Origin: Dipylidium caninum
Lineage: Eukaryota; Platyhelminthes; Cestoda; Cyclophyllidea; Dipylidiidae
Assembly: GCA_017562135.1 (NCBI GenBank)
Contig: QEYB01001053.1
Span: 620,001 to 684,000, forward strand
DNA length: 64,000 nucleotides
Direction: 5' to 3'
Shown: in pieces, positions 33,001 to 44,812 of the stretch
Layout of the letters: each line of letters starts with the position of its first letter
Numbering within the stretch: the stretch's first letter is position 1
Notes under the pieces: model-generated
Database searches by the model: none
What the model saw: only the letters and a program-made list of their open reading frames with translations
What the model was told of the DNA's origin: nothing
Translations under genes and position numbers: made by a program

Positions 33001-36000
33001 CCCACAAAGGTTGACCTTAGGCCGCGTTTTGCAAAAAGTTTTATGGAAGATAGCAATTGCCAGCAAAAGTGTAAAATGTTGTGCACCAAAAAGTGGTCAA
33101 GTCAATCGGATAAGTTAAGAGATAAAAACCTTAATAAAATATGCCTATTTTAAAGAAACAGTAAGTTGAAAGATTGGTATGAGCTGGTGAAATAGACATT
33201 TGACGTCGTACAAAGAGCACAGAGAAAAAGGTTTTGGTCAGTTCTACTACACTCAGAGAAGCTGGATATAAGAAATAATTTGGAGGAATACTGCAGCTGA
33301 TGCCGAAAGAAAAACCAATGCTACCACAGAAGTCCGCAGACGCCAATCTAAAGCATTTTGGTCTCTGAGAAAACCGAAATGAATGAAAAAATATACCATT
33401 AAATGAAAAAGGCCACGTTGTTCCTTTAACATGCCTTCATTTTTATGCAAAATGCTGCCCTCGGAATGAAGAATAGTAAAACCACGCTAATTGTGAGTAA
33501 ACAAGGAAACGTCTTTGTGAGATAAACGCCTACGCTTAATTATCAGTGTATTCGGCGAAAAGTAGCGGAAAAAGGGGATATAAGTAAAAAGACCACGTGA
33601 GGAAATCTTCGAAAGTAGGACGTTCGAAGTAAATAACAAAAAAAACCGAAAATCGTCTCACGAGTGCAGACCGACACGTAGAGTAAGGGTCTCAGCAAGA
33701 TTCAAGCGAGAACATAAAAAGGCGATTATTTGCAGAAACATGTATAAAATAGAATAAAAAAGGTCATAGTAAAAACCGAGTATACTCAAAGGAAAAAATA
33801 AAACCGCTATACGATCCGACAACCGGAAAGCAAGGCTAATAGTAAAGTGTCAGTGTTGCATTAGGCCTTTCTCCTAATTTGATTTACTTAGAAAATTGGG
33901 AGAAATAAGGGTACATGGTTATGGTTACCGAGGAAGGGGGTATAAGAGTGTGATACGAGAAAAAGACAAGGAATATAAGAATAAAATGGCGGTGATCACA
34001 ATAGTAGCAGATTCTGTACCTCTGTTCCATTTGAGTCCGAATGAACTAAGGCAGATCTCTGTGGTGCACAAAAATCTACACAGCCATTCTATCGGTGCTC
34101 TGTAACGATTCCAAGCACAGTAAAACAATGAAATGGTGGCAGGGGAAAAATTAGCAGTAAAAAAAAGCAAAAACACGAGAAGAAAAACTTCGTTGAAGAA
34201 CTTCTCTTTGTGCAGAGTAGGTGTCGCGGAAAAAGCAGTGGATACCCTGCCCAAAAATCAAATAAAAGCACTTAGAGTCTTGATTATCCTCGCAAAGATC
34301 AATCACTCCACATTGATAGCCTCCGAGTAGGAAAAACCACTTTTAGTAAAAAGACTCCAGTATAGTTTTGGGAGAACAAATCTATACATTTCCCAGATTA
34401 ACAGTCAGTTCACCAAATAAGCAAGTAATAAAAAAAGTGCGAATACAAGAAAAACACTTTCCCAAAGGTCTTGACGAATACGTGAAAGTCTAGTCAAGGG
34501 GTTAAAGTTTCGGTGAATAGTCCGAAATAAGAAGAATAGAAGCCAAGAATTAGTACCGTGCAATCGTGATTCAAGATATAAAACTGGCAAAATGAGCAAT
34601 GGTGTGGAGCGAAGCAGAAAACAGATGGAGGAGTCTGCGTCAATTCTGGACTGTATAGTCGGATTCGCGGAATTTAGCTGTGAAATCTCCTTCCAAATAA
34701 TATACAGTAAAAAGTAGTTCACGTATAAGCGAATTAAAGAATCTGAAAACAAATTAAAAGAACTGACATTGACAGAGCAAAAACCGGATACGATGAGTGC
34801 TTTCAACAATGTATACAATGTAGGAATGACATTGCATCCCAAATCAACTTGCCTATCCTCCGTAAATTTAGATCGTTGTAATTCTGCTTGGTTAGCTGCG
34901 ATCTGCGCCTCCGAGGAGCGTAAACTGCGAAGGAAACGGGAGAGCACCAAGTCCACACAAGGGTCGATACGAACACGGGAGAGATCCGCGGCGCTACCGG
35001 TGCAATGAGATGCTTCAAAACCACCATTACTGGCAGTCCCAGAGGCAGAGCGCTTCAAACCCATCTGTCCGCGCCTCAAACCCGTCGCCGTTACCAAATT
35101 TGCGGGAAGCGCGGGTGGTGGGACAGAAAGATTGATGTTCAGGAGGGATGGTGGTGGTGGCGGATGCGGTAGTGGTGGGGTGGCTATAAGGGAGGGACTA
35201 GAGTCCTCGTGGTCCGTCGCTCGAGAACTCGGACTAGGGAGTATCTTTGGAGAAAGCCAAGAGCAAATTAATAAACAAACACAATTGTCCAAATATAGAT
35301 CAATGGAAGAAAAGACACTTTGATATATCGAACACGAAAGGTAGGCTAAAGTAAACCTCCCATATCATATATACACATATAGCAGTAACGAGAGCACCAC
35401 TGAGTAAATCCAATTAATTTTGAAGTTATTCGCTAAAGACAATTATTAATGAAGTGTCAGGCGAAAATAATTGATGCAATAAAGCATAACGATGCGTAAG
35501 GCGGAGAAGAAATCATTAGGGCCAAACAACGAAAGCCCAGAAAATACTTCACTTCAATTTGTCTAATTTTGAGGATCTTATATTGATCCAAAAGTTCGAG
35601 TTGCGTTTAATTGTCTACAAATTAATTCAAATATATCTTTTCGCAACACACTAAAAAGAACCGACAAAGAGGATTCTGAATGCAAGGAGGAATCGTCATC
35701 AAAAAAATGAATGAACGTAATCCTCCAGTCTTAAGGATGTGTGAAGAAATGTTTTAAGGAAATGAACCCAAAAAAACAAAGGGATTTATTGAAGCAATTA
35801 TGGTCCAACAATGGCAAAAGTCTCCCATTATTGAAGAAAATTAACATGGATTTTAAGTAAATCCTATCCCGTTATGTTTGAAAAGGAAGTTGAGAGAAAT
35901 GCTAAAAAGAAGATCCCATATTCGTCGAAAATAAATCATCAAGCTAAAAGAACGATACGAATACCGTTGCAAGGGAACCAAGGAAAAAATTCTCGAAACA

Positions 36001-36732
36001 GTCCTACAAAGTACCTGAACTAAATTTCGATCACCAAGCAAGCTTCCAAAGATATGAAGAAAGGAGAGACGATTCGATATGGCTGCAATCAATGAAAAGT
36101 GTCAGCGACAGTAACAGTCGATGTTACGACAAAATAACTGCGACAAGGAAAAAATATCAAAAGTTCTCCAAACTAGAGCCTCCGTGAATAGAAAGTTAGT
36201 TCCGAGCATTATGGTTTTGTAAATAAGGAATATTCATAAAATCAGAACTGCGCAATGCTCAAATCGAGGAGTAATGAAGTTGACTCAGTTTCAGACAAAA
36301 ACAAAGTTAAGCATTGACAGGAAGGTCGAGAAAGACAAGAGTAGTAAGACTGTACAAGTTAAAATAAGTCGACGCTATTAAAGACACGTTAGGTCGTTCA
36401 GGTAGAACAAACTGACCAGACAATTCCTGATGTCCTTTTCGTTTTGAAGAGTTCTAACTCGAATGTGTGCAAGAATTGTTGCGACTCGCGTGAACGCTGC
36501 TCAATTGCCTCACCTAGACGAAAATGCGAAGGATAAAAAGTACTCACGGAGGGAATTGCGTCGATTTGACGCCTGACAAAAGCGTTCTTCGAGAATTTTG
36601 ATAACATTCTGCTGGTGTTTTATCCTACAAATGTCCATTTGAATGTCATTAATACCGCTGAATAAGAGAGTCCTTTTTAGTTAAGCCTTGAATATTTACA
36701 CCGTTCGTACGGAGAGAAGTGCCAGCCTCCAT
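30036..36732 (-). CDS. WTAP: WTAP, m6A methyltransferase complex regulatory subunit
   Basis: Six minus-strand exons give 379 residues with every phase consistent: 36656-36732, 36548-36624, 36417-36513, 34853-35233, 31916-32070 and 30036-30388. WTAP (fly Fl(2)d) is the nuclear coiled-coil scaffold that holds METTL3/METTL14 with VIRMA and other partners and also affects splicing. The family's helices appear in order: KKDSLIQRIKHQQNVIKILEE, SLREAIEQRSRESQQFL, RIDPCVDLVLSRF, then SKFTEDSQNGKRMMSRLRVL, ETENAELARQKESGRPAKIA and LIDEVESEVEVF with STLLMLQQQL. Intron 1 is 31 bases and intron 2 is 34. Intron 4 begins GC instead of GT (AG|GCAAGT). A Ser/Pro-rich insert of about 80 residues, absent from human WTAP, lies in exon 4 before RIDPCVDL. 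The start is an ATG 20 codons before the first conserved helix. It is divergent from KDELR. Confidence 0.9.
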
Positions 36733-37100
36733 TACAGTCATTGAACGGATCTTTCGTGCAGGTTAGTCAGCGTGCACACACCACACTCTAATGTGTCCTT
36801 AAAAGGGAAGTTTGTTCAAATATCTGCTTTAGACAATCAACTCTTGTAAAATATAAAGTAAATTATGTTTTTCAACTAAATACATTCAGATGTTAATAAT
36901 TGGTAGCCAGTTACGTAAAATAAGATGGTGTTTGTGATTTTAATTTACCATACAATAACGGTTTTTCAGGATTTGCATTTCAAGAGCAGTAAACGATAAT
37001 TTATTGCATAAATGCAATTTTGAAACTAAATTTCTTTTTGTCTTCCAAGATCATTATACGTTGCTTGAGCGGTAGAACCGAATCTCCTCTGCTCGCCAAG
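36733..37100. promoter_or_regulatory. shared divergent promoter interval of WTAP and KDELR
   Basis: Only 368 bases separate the two start codons, which point away from each other. The promoters and 5' UTRs of both genes, unless spliced from elsewhere, must lie here. The interval is AT-rich, with no clear TATA box in a fixed position for either side. The KDELR side ends in a pyrimidine-rich run CTCCTCTGCTCGCCAAG directly before its ATG. Confidence 0.5.
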
Positions 37101-40100
37101 ATGAACATCTTCCGACTCGCCGGGGATATGTTTCACCTACTGGCACTTATATTGCTCCTCATCAAAATATGGAAGACGCGTTCATGCGCTGGTGAACATT
37201 TTTCATCTACAGAACTTATATTACTGTTGTCTGAATGAATGACGCCCGTGTTTGGGCAATTTTTGGCTTTTCCAAAGTCTTTTTCTTGATATGCGTACTT
37301 TGCGTGTTACTGCTAATATGCTTCCTCTGTATGTTAAATACAGTAACATTGCCCTTCTATTTGTAGGTTTGTCAGGAAAAACACAATTGATGTTCGCACT
37401 GGTTTTCACTACAAGATATCTCGATCTGTTCGTTTACTTCGTGTCAGCTTATAACACCATGATGAAAATTGCCTTCATCGCCCTTTCGTACCTTACGTGC
37501 TATTTCATGTTCTTTAAGTTTAAAACGACCTACAACAAAGAAGACGATACCTTTCAAGCCTTGTATCTTCTTGTCACGTCCGCTATTCTCGCTTTGCTGA
37601 TCAACCATCATTTCACTCTTATTGAGGTTTGCAAGCATTTTACAACTGTTATTATTCAGTGTCGCTCGTTTCATTTACTTTTGTTTTGGTAATTTTTCCT
37701 ACCTCCCATAATTTATCAAATGTTGCATAGTAGAAACGTGCCAAAGTTCGTCTTGGCTTCATTGGTTAACCACCTTTATTCTTGTTACGTAAACCCTCTT
37801 ATTTGCCAGTGTATTTCCGCCAGACTTGGAGGTTTCTAGAAGCTGGTATTTTGGGGGCTCTTAATCTCCTTTTCTTACTTAAAATCATGTGTCAAGGCAT
37901 TCACATTTCGCACTTTTTAAACGCTTAACAGTGTTATCCGCCGCTCACCTTCATTGTTTTCATTGACTTTGCTGTCTTGACCTCTTTGTTCTATTGTTTT
38001 TTTTTAGATTAGGACCATAACTTTACATTTGAACTGGTAAATCTTTTGTAGCAACAATTTGCATTTCTCATTTCAAACCTCTTGTGCTATTGTCTGTGGC
38101 GACTCATACATTCCTTTTTTTTCTTTCAAGTGTTGTCTTAGGTATCTTTTCATTACTGTCCTCTATTATCCATAGTTTCGTTTTCTTTCAAAAAGCCTCG
38201 GATATGTACTTATAGTGCAACGTTGTTAGTTCTCCCTAACGAGACCAACACATTTGTTCGTATATAAAATGTGGTTATGTGAAGTAGAAAACGTCAATGA
38301 AACTGTTTTCATATTATCCTACTTCAGTGTAGCAACAGGCGTTTCTATCGTCTTTGCTCATCGTCTTGACAACTAATTTGTAACAGTTATTCATTTGATC
38401 AAAGTCCTCATTATGTAGTTCCTGAGTTTAGGAGATAACGGTGCAGAATTATAGACAATGTTAACTTGGCATAATGGTGACCAAAACCCTGGCAATGTGA
38501 ATGTTAATCCCTCTTTCAAACATAAATGCCAGGCATTTTTCTCATTCGCTATTTTTCTTTATATCGAAAACTCGCTTTCAAAACTTTCTGCTGTCAAACG
38601 ACATCTTTCAGAAAACCCGCTCTTGCAAGCAAGCCAGTCTGATACCCTGCACTGGGTGCATGTTATGCATAAATCAGCGTATTTATAATTTTTAACAAAA
38701 TTTCTGGATCATTTACAGGCATGGATTAGTTTTATTGCGTTAGGCCATTCGAACGCTCAATGCCATTGCAGAAGTATTGTTTAAGACTCCTGTGGATTGT
38801 GGAGTTAACTTTTATAGCAGGCGTCTCCTACATGTCTTTCTTGTGGTTGAATGTCACCGCTGTTCGAAATTTTGCTTTTCCTGCTCAAGCACTTTGTGAT
38901 ACGACGATTTTTCAACGCCGACAATATCACTTTTATTGTCTAAAAGCTTCCTTTGGCCTCTTACCCTCAGTTTTTTACTGAACTACTTTTTTTATAACAT
39001 TTGGCCTGACTACTCCTAGTTAGTACGACAAAACAGTCAAATTATAATGGTCTGTTTTGGTGAATAAATCCCGATTATTTTTGTACTTACTGCCTAATTT
39101 CATTGGTGGTTGTGTTTGTTTTTGGTCTGCGCTTGGTACAGGTGCTATGGACCTTCTCCATTTACCTGGAAGCGGTGGCCATTCTGCCCCAGCTTTACAT
39201 GATCACCAAAACAGGCGAGGCCGAGACCATTACGGCGCACTACCTCTTCGCGCTGGGCTCCTACCGTGCTCTCTACATCATTAACTGGATCTACCGTTAT
39301 GTGAATGAGGACACCTATGAGCTCATTGCCATTGTCGCAGGCAGTATTCAAACCATCCTCTATGTCGACTTCTTCTATCTCTACGTCACCCGTGGTACGT
39401 TATTTGGCCGTTTCTCCTCTCTCCTCCTAGACCAGTGTACCACGTCTAAATTTTCTTACTCAACCTTTGGATATATAGTTTTGTGCGAATTTATTTTTCC
39501 TAATTCAAGCTGGGCGACTCTTGAAGATTTAAATGTGTATGGCTACCTCGCCATTTCTTCCAATTCGTCATTATATTAGTGGACTCTTCGAAGGGAAATG
39601 TCGACTCCGACTCATAATTAACATATAGATTCTACAATCGAAAGTTAATACCCGCAAATTTTAAATGCCTTGAGTTTCAGTCATAGTACATGATTTGAAT
39701 TTTACTGATTCATTTAACTATATTTGGTCGAGTTTCATTGTCGCGAGCACATGCTTTCCCACAGCTTCAACACGTACAGCCTTAACTTGAGGCTTATCGT
39801 TCCAGTTTAAAACTCCATAAAATTGGTGACCAACAAACTGATTTAACTCTACAATCGTAGATTGATCCAATTAGACTCATTCATATTCCTCAAAAGTCAC
39901 AAATACTTTTAACATTGGTGGCATTCTTAACTAAACTAAGGAGTTATTTAATAAACTTCCACCAGAAAATCTCTATTTTTTCACCAAGCCATTTTTCTCC
40001 TCCTTGTCTGCTTATTAGAGTCCTAATTGGCAATCTTTCGGACGAATTAACTCGGTGCATTTCACATTAAATCAAAGCCAGAACCGAAAACACGCATCTT

Positions 40101-40397
40101 AAAGCGTTTTTCAATGGGTTGAGTTTTTATAAAATGTAAAATAGGAGCGCAAGCTCCTATATTGTCTCATAAATATCTCCGATCGCTTCTCGGATGGGTA
40201 GTTGGCTTCAGGATTTCGCAATTTCATTTCCGTTTCTCAAAAGTCATTTTAAAGTGGATTTTAATTATATACGTCCAGATATGAGTCAATTTTAATGGAA
40301 GTAAGCCACTTACGCTTCTGTCTCGCGTCTTCTTTTTCTTTCTTGCCACTTTCCTGTTACAGTTCTCAAAGGCAAGTCGCTAGTGCTTCCGGTTTGA
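37101..40397 (+). CDS. KDELR: ER lumen protein-retaining receptor (KDEL receptor)
   Basis: Four exons give exactly 212 residues, the usual length of the family: 37101-37191, 37367-37626, 39142-39394 and 40363-40397. This seven-helix Golgi receptor binds C-terminal KDEL-type signals at low pH and returns escaped ER chaperones in COPI vesicles. Landmarks are [15 protein letters not shown] with Arg5 and the pH-sensing His12, [25 protein letters not shown], the [19 protein letters not shown] helix, and [14 protein letters not shown]. The 35-base last exon encodes [11 protein letters not shown], equivalent to the vertebrate tail that carries the COPI-binding lysines. The second intron is about 1.5 kb and the third 968 bases. 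The WTAP start lies 368 bases upstream on the other strand. Confidence 0.96.
40141..40160. other. perfect 8-bp hairpin with GCAA loop
   Basis: ATAGGAGC and GCTCCTAT are perfect inverted repeats around the four bases GCAA, a GNRA-type tetraloop on the plus strand. It lies in the last KDELR intron and overlaps the stop codon of a possible minus-strand terminal exon. Confidence 0.6.
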
Positions 40398-40582
40398 AGG
40401 GAAGTTGCTCTCCAATGCCCGCCGACATCCACTCGCGAATCCCTGTACGCACGAATTGTATTCCTGTGGTCTTGTTCTCCTTACTTTGTTTCCCTGGGTT
40501 TTTCCCATTTGAGTAGGTGTGTTATATGCCGCGTAAAAGTGCCTTCTTTGCTCCATTGTTCAATAATCATTTCTCCCTTTTC

Positions 40583-41009
40583 CTACCTGCGGCGAACATC
40601 ATCATATTCATTGTTCATACGCTTGTATTTTATTAATGCTGATGGAGTGGGCAGAATTCCAGTAAAGCTTTGCATGTACTTTTCTTTTATTGAGGTAATT
40701 TTTGCAGTCACAATATGCCAATGAGGGGTTGAGCTTTCGTCATTAGACCTGGTTTGTTCGTGGCCGTTTTCGGACAAATGTGCCTCTCGTGAGGACTTAA
40801 ATAGGCAATTGGGCGGAGCCCCAACTCTGGTATGCTGGTCTGTAAGTAGTTCTGAGTTAGGGAGATCGAGGCGTGAGAACTCAGCTGGTCTGTGCGTTAT
40901 CAGTTCTTGCATTTTCCTCTCATAAGGGCTTCTCTCATCCACGTCAATTATTGTAAGTGAGGACTCAATATTTAGCACTCGTTGCGAAGGACACGAAGAT
41001 CCAGCTGGT
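40583..41009 (-). CDS. unrecognised minus-strand gene between KDELR and ZRANB2
   Basis: A minus-strand open segment of about 140 codons with ordinary, non-repetitive composition, including IDVDERSPYERKMQELI, HWHIVTAKITSIKEKY and LPTPSALIKYKRMNNEYDDV. I do not know the family. The frame either stops at TAG (40583) or splices at an AG|GTAGGA donor after 40587 to a small terminal exon at 40157-40205 ending [12 protein letters not shown]. That acceptor has a poor pyrimidine tract. The 5' end is uncertain. A phase-compatible model begins with a 14-base exon ATG at 41588-41601 followed by GTGAGT and joins at 41009, giving 161 residues, with its ATG only 104 bases from the ZRANB2 ATG on the opposite strand. 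Confidence 0.4.
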
Positions 41010-41705
41010 CTTTCCAGTTGTTAATATCTGTGGTTAGCGTGGCGACAAATCCTACGGACGGCGGGGTGCGTGGAGGAAGGTCAGGGAAGGAGGACGGTTG
41101 GTTTTAACCTTAGAACAGGTTAACTTTAAGCGCAAACAAGTTGGGCACCAGATTAGCATTGTTATTATTATATGCCTGTCAGGAAGGTCCGAGAATTGTT
41201 CTGAATAGACATGGTAATCAGTTATGCTAAAGTAATAATGTTGCATCCCAAATGAGGATCTTGTTGGGAAAGTGGTAAAAAGCTATTTTCCATTTATTTG
41301 ACGAAAACGTATTTTGCAAAAAACTAGCCACCAGAAACCACAGAAACTGTCAATCGCAATGTGGTTACAGTAGAGCATTTCGTCTAAGAATTGGACCTAT
41401 AGCTTGGTTTGTAAACGTTAGACATGAGTGAGCAAGATAAAAGTAAGCAATTCAAAATGATAATTCACAAAAACATATTCAACGGAAGCAAAATGTGAAT
41501 TTTTCCGCCATATTCACTGACAGGCCTTTTATATGACCAGTTAGCAAAGACTTTGGTGTTTTTGTTAAGCTTTAAATCTTTACTCACAGTTTGTTATTCA
41601 TTTTTGCTAAAACAGCATGGAGTTTAAGGGGTGGAAATCAGCCTATGGCAGCGCTAGGTTTACAGTTTTAGTGTACGTGTGAAAAATTCCGGGCTACCAA
41701 CAAAA

Positions 41706-42978
41706 ATGTCTGGCAAGTTTGCTCCGTCGAAGGGGGATTGGATTTGTAGTGATGCAAGGTATCCCTCCTACCGCCTTCCATTTTCTTCAGATGTGGGAAC
41801 CTCAACTTCGCTCGCCGTGACAAGTGTAATAAGTGCGGCCGCCCAAAGAAGCATCAGATAAGTGCCCACAATTCGGGGAAAGAAATCGGAAAGGAATTTG
41901 CTGAGAAAAGTCGTGGACTCTTCAGTCCTGATGACTGGCAGTGCAGAAGGTAAATATTTGATATAATCTTTGCTTAAACTGCTTCTTATATTGATGTCCT
42001 GTTGTGTGTCTCATTATTAAATATGCTTTATTGCTTTGTTGTTTATTTCTCTTTAGCTGCGGTAATGTAAATTGGGCTCGTAGAACTATCTGCAATGTTT
42101 GCAATGCTGCTAAAGTCAACACACAGGGCCAAAGGACCGGCTACGGCGGGGGATACATGGAAAGAGACGAAGTCGTCGACTACAAACGACGTGATGAATC
42201 CGACGATGAGTATGATGAGGTAATTTTTCATCCGCCTCGAAAATTTCTCGCCAACCACACTTTTTTTGTTATTCCAAACCATGTGTCTCGCGTCTTCAAA
42301 GTAACTTTGCTTCTACATTCCGTCGTTAAATCTACGCTCACAGATTTTATTTTTTGTCCATCCTTCCGTTTCGTTATAATGTGGACGTTTGCTTATTTGT
42401 TTGTCTCTTTTTTAACTTTTAGTTTGGGTTGAAGAAGAAGAAGTACCGAAAAACCCACGGAGTAAGTGCCTAAGTGTTCTCCGCAACTATTAAATATTTA
42501 TTATCCGGCCATTATTTTACTCCTCTTTCTTATTTTTTAGAACGGCATTGAGTCTGGGTCAGAAAAAGTGGAAAATGCAGAGGAAGACGATTTGCAAGCA
42601 GCAGAAGACGAAGATAAGAAGGCAAATCCAGTAGAGTCAGAAGATGAGGAGGAGGAGGAAGACGAAGAAGAAGAATCCGGCAATGATGAAGATTTGGCTA
42701 AATATGACATTTGGGGTGACGAAAACGAAAGTGTGGATAAGAAGGACCAGAAACCTCCGACTAAAAATGGTGTGAAAGAAAGTAATGTCGAGGTCGAAGG
42801 TGAGAAAGGCTCGAATGAGGAGATGTCGGCTAAGAAGGCACTATCCCGGTCGTCCAGCGAAAGTAGCAGTAGTAGTAGTACCTCTAGCGATGACGATGAT
42901 GATGATAGCTCATCGTCATCATCTTCCTCCTCTTCTAGTTCCTCAAATTCGCGTTCAATTCCCGACGAACCGAAGTAG
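41706..42978 (+). CDS. ZRANB2: ZRANB2, RanBP2-type zinc-finger splicing factor
   Basis: Five exons give 283 residues in consistent phase: 41706-41758, 41791-41949, 42057-42219, 42423-42461 and 42541-42978. ZRANB2 is a nuclear SR-like protein whose two RanBP2-type fingers each bind GGU in single-stranded RNA and influence 5' splice-site choice. Finger 1 uses Cys14, 19, 30 and 33 and finger 2 Cys69, 72, 83 and 86, both with the NxxNxAR element (NLNFARRDKC and NVNWARRTIC). The linker EKSRGLFSPDDWQC and the RTGYGGGYMERDEV block match the vertebrate protein, as does EFGLKKKKYRK. The acidic stretch includes DLAKYDIWGDE, and the tail is Ser-rich. The vertebrate Arg/Ser tail is reduced to Ser and Asp runs with few Arg. 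Intron 1 is 32 bases. Confidence 0.96.
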
Positions 42979-44812
42979 ATGAGATTCCTGATGATTCTTC
43001 CTCTTTATGTACATTCTATCTCCCCTTTGTGTTTTATTAATTAAAAAGGAGTATCATCACCTGATCATATTCCTGTACTTGCCCGTTTTATATTCATCCA
43101 AACGGAATTAAGACACTTTCGGGCTCGTTGCTACTTGAGTTGCTTGACTAAATGAGTTCAAACGCAGAAATATCCTGTTATGCAACTTGTGATCGACTTT
43201 CTGATCAGCTGAAAGGAAATCTCCACCAGTGTCACATTATCTATTTCTGGCCATAGCAAGAAGGTCGAGGCTGTTTTGGTGCGCAGACTTCGGCCAATTT
43301 TTTTTATTTCCTCCGTCATCTCCGTGGCCTCGTCTGCTCGCGGGTAACTTAATCTGTCTGTGCATATCGCGGCGTGGTAGCCAGCTAGCAAAATTAGTGC
43401 CATTTTTGTTAGGGTCGTCTCATTTGATATGTACTCAGTGTGCAGGCGGCGGCGCAGCTACCGTTGGCCCGTAAAGGCGTTTTAGGAAAATAAATTTGGG
43501 ATAGAGCCGAAGACTCGTGCTGTTCGAGGTGTTCTTCCGTGAAGAGACATTCGGTACGTTAAGGGGACGTTAATTCAGTCTGCTCTGCAGTATTCCACAC
43601 GACTGTCAATTAGTAATGCACATGCGTGGGTTTTTGTTCAATTCTAGTAGTCCCTGTCTACAGTTCATGGGACCGAGGAATAAATTCAAAGCAAATTAGG
43701 AATGTGGGCAGTCAATGAGGTTGCCAGACTCCATGGGATCACGCGGTGTTGCTAAACTGTTAACCAACCTGACGACGAGGCAAAATCATGATCTGCTGAA
43801 ACCGAAGAGCATGCGTATTTGATCATGCCGTTCAAACAATCACCTTTGCCACGCACACACAAAAACATCCTCACACACATACACCTACTCTCTTCCTCAT
43901 TATTTGACGGTGACACTCAGAGGTGGCAACCTTTTTTGCAGAATAATTTAAAAGAAAAAGGGGATCGCTAACAACCTCCAGACATGGAGTGTCTCATTAT
44001 GGCAATTTGTAGTATATGCCCTCCAGAGACGCCAGGACCAACGGGATACGTGAAGCTTTTAACAAAGCAACATGCGAAGTCGTTTTCGCCATGTGCCTTG
44101 ACCCCGGGCTTCCTCAACTAGATATAACACAGGCTACTCAGTGGCAGCAAGTAGTATTTTTATTTAATTAATTATATGCTGGTCAATCCGAATGGGCGTT
44201 GGTTACGTGATTCGGACAAAGACCAAATGATTCACGGCGTCCCAAGGCTAATCTCCTTGTGTTGATTATAAAATCACTCAATTATCCTGTTCAGAGCGCT
44301 CTTCAGACACATAGGCGCGCCGCAAACTTAACTCTCTAACAGAATGAATAAAGGAAATCCCCTCAACCAAATCAGAATACTTACAAAGTCATATAGAGGT
44401 GAATTTATTCCAAATACGCCTAAGCATAATCGTTTAACTCCCCTTGTATCTGTACAAATGCAGATGACTTTGTACAGATAAGCATGAAGCGCAGCAATGG
44501 GGAATGGACTCGAATGGTTTGGGCAAAACGCGCTTGGAGAAACGAGGAAATAGGGAATGATTACCATCCCCTTCTAATAAGTGTTCATTTTGTAAAAACA
44601 TCTCATAACCGAATGAATCTCAGTACATTGAATAGCACAGCATCAACTGGGTTGACATTAGGATTGAACTGAAATCAATGCTAATTTCTGCGTCGTTTAG
44701 ACCGATTTCACCGGATCTCATCATTTGACTAGGTCAAACCGCCACGAAGCATCACAATTTCATTTGGTCGTCGAATAAAAGGCCCCTTGGCATTTTGTCG
44801 AGAAGGGTCAGG
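42979..44812. other. ZRANB2 3' region and MARCH upstream region
   Basis: No coding exon is supported. The first 100 bases are likely ZRANB2 3' UTR. In-frame with MARCH, a stop at about 44724 limits any upstream extension of that protein. Confidence 0.4.
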
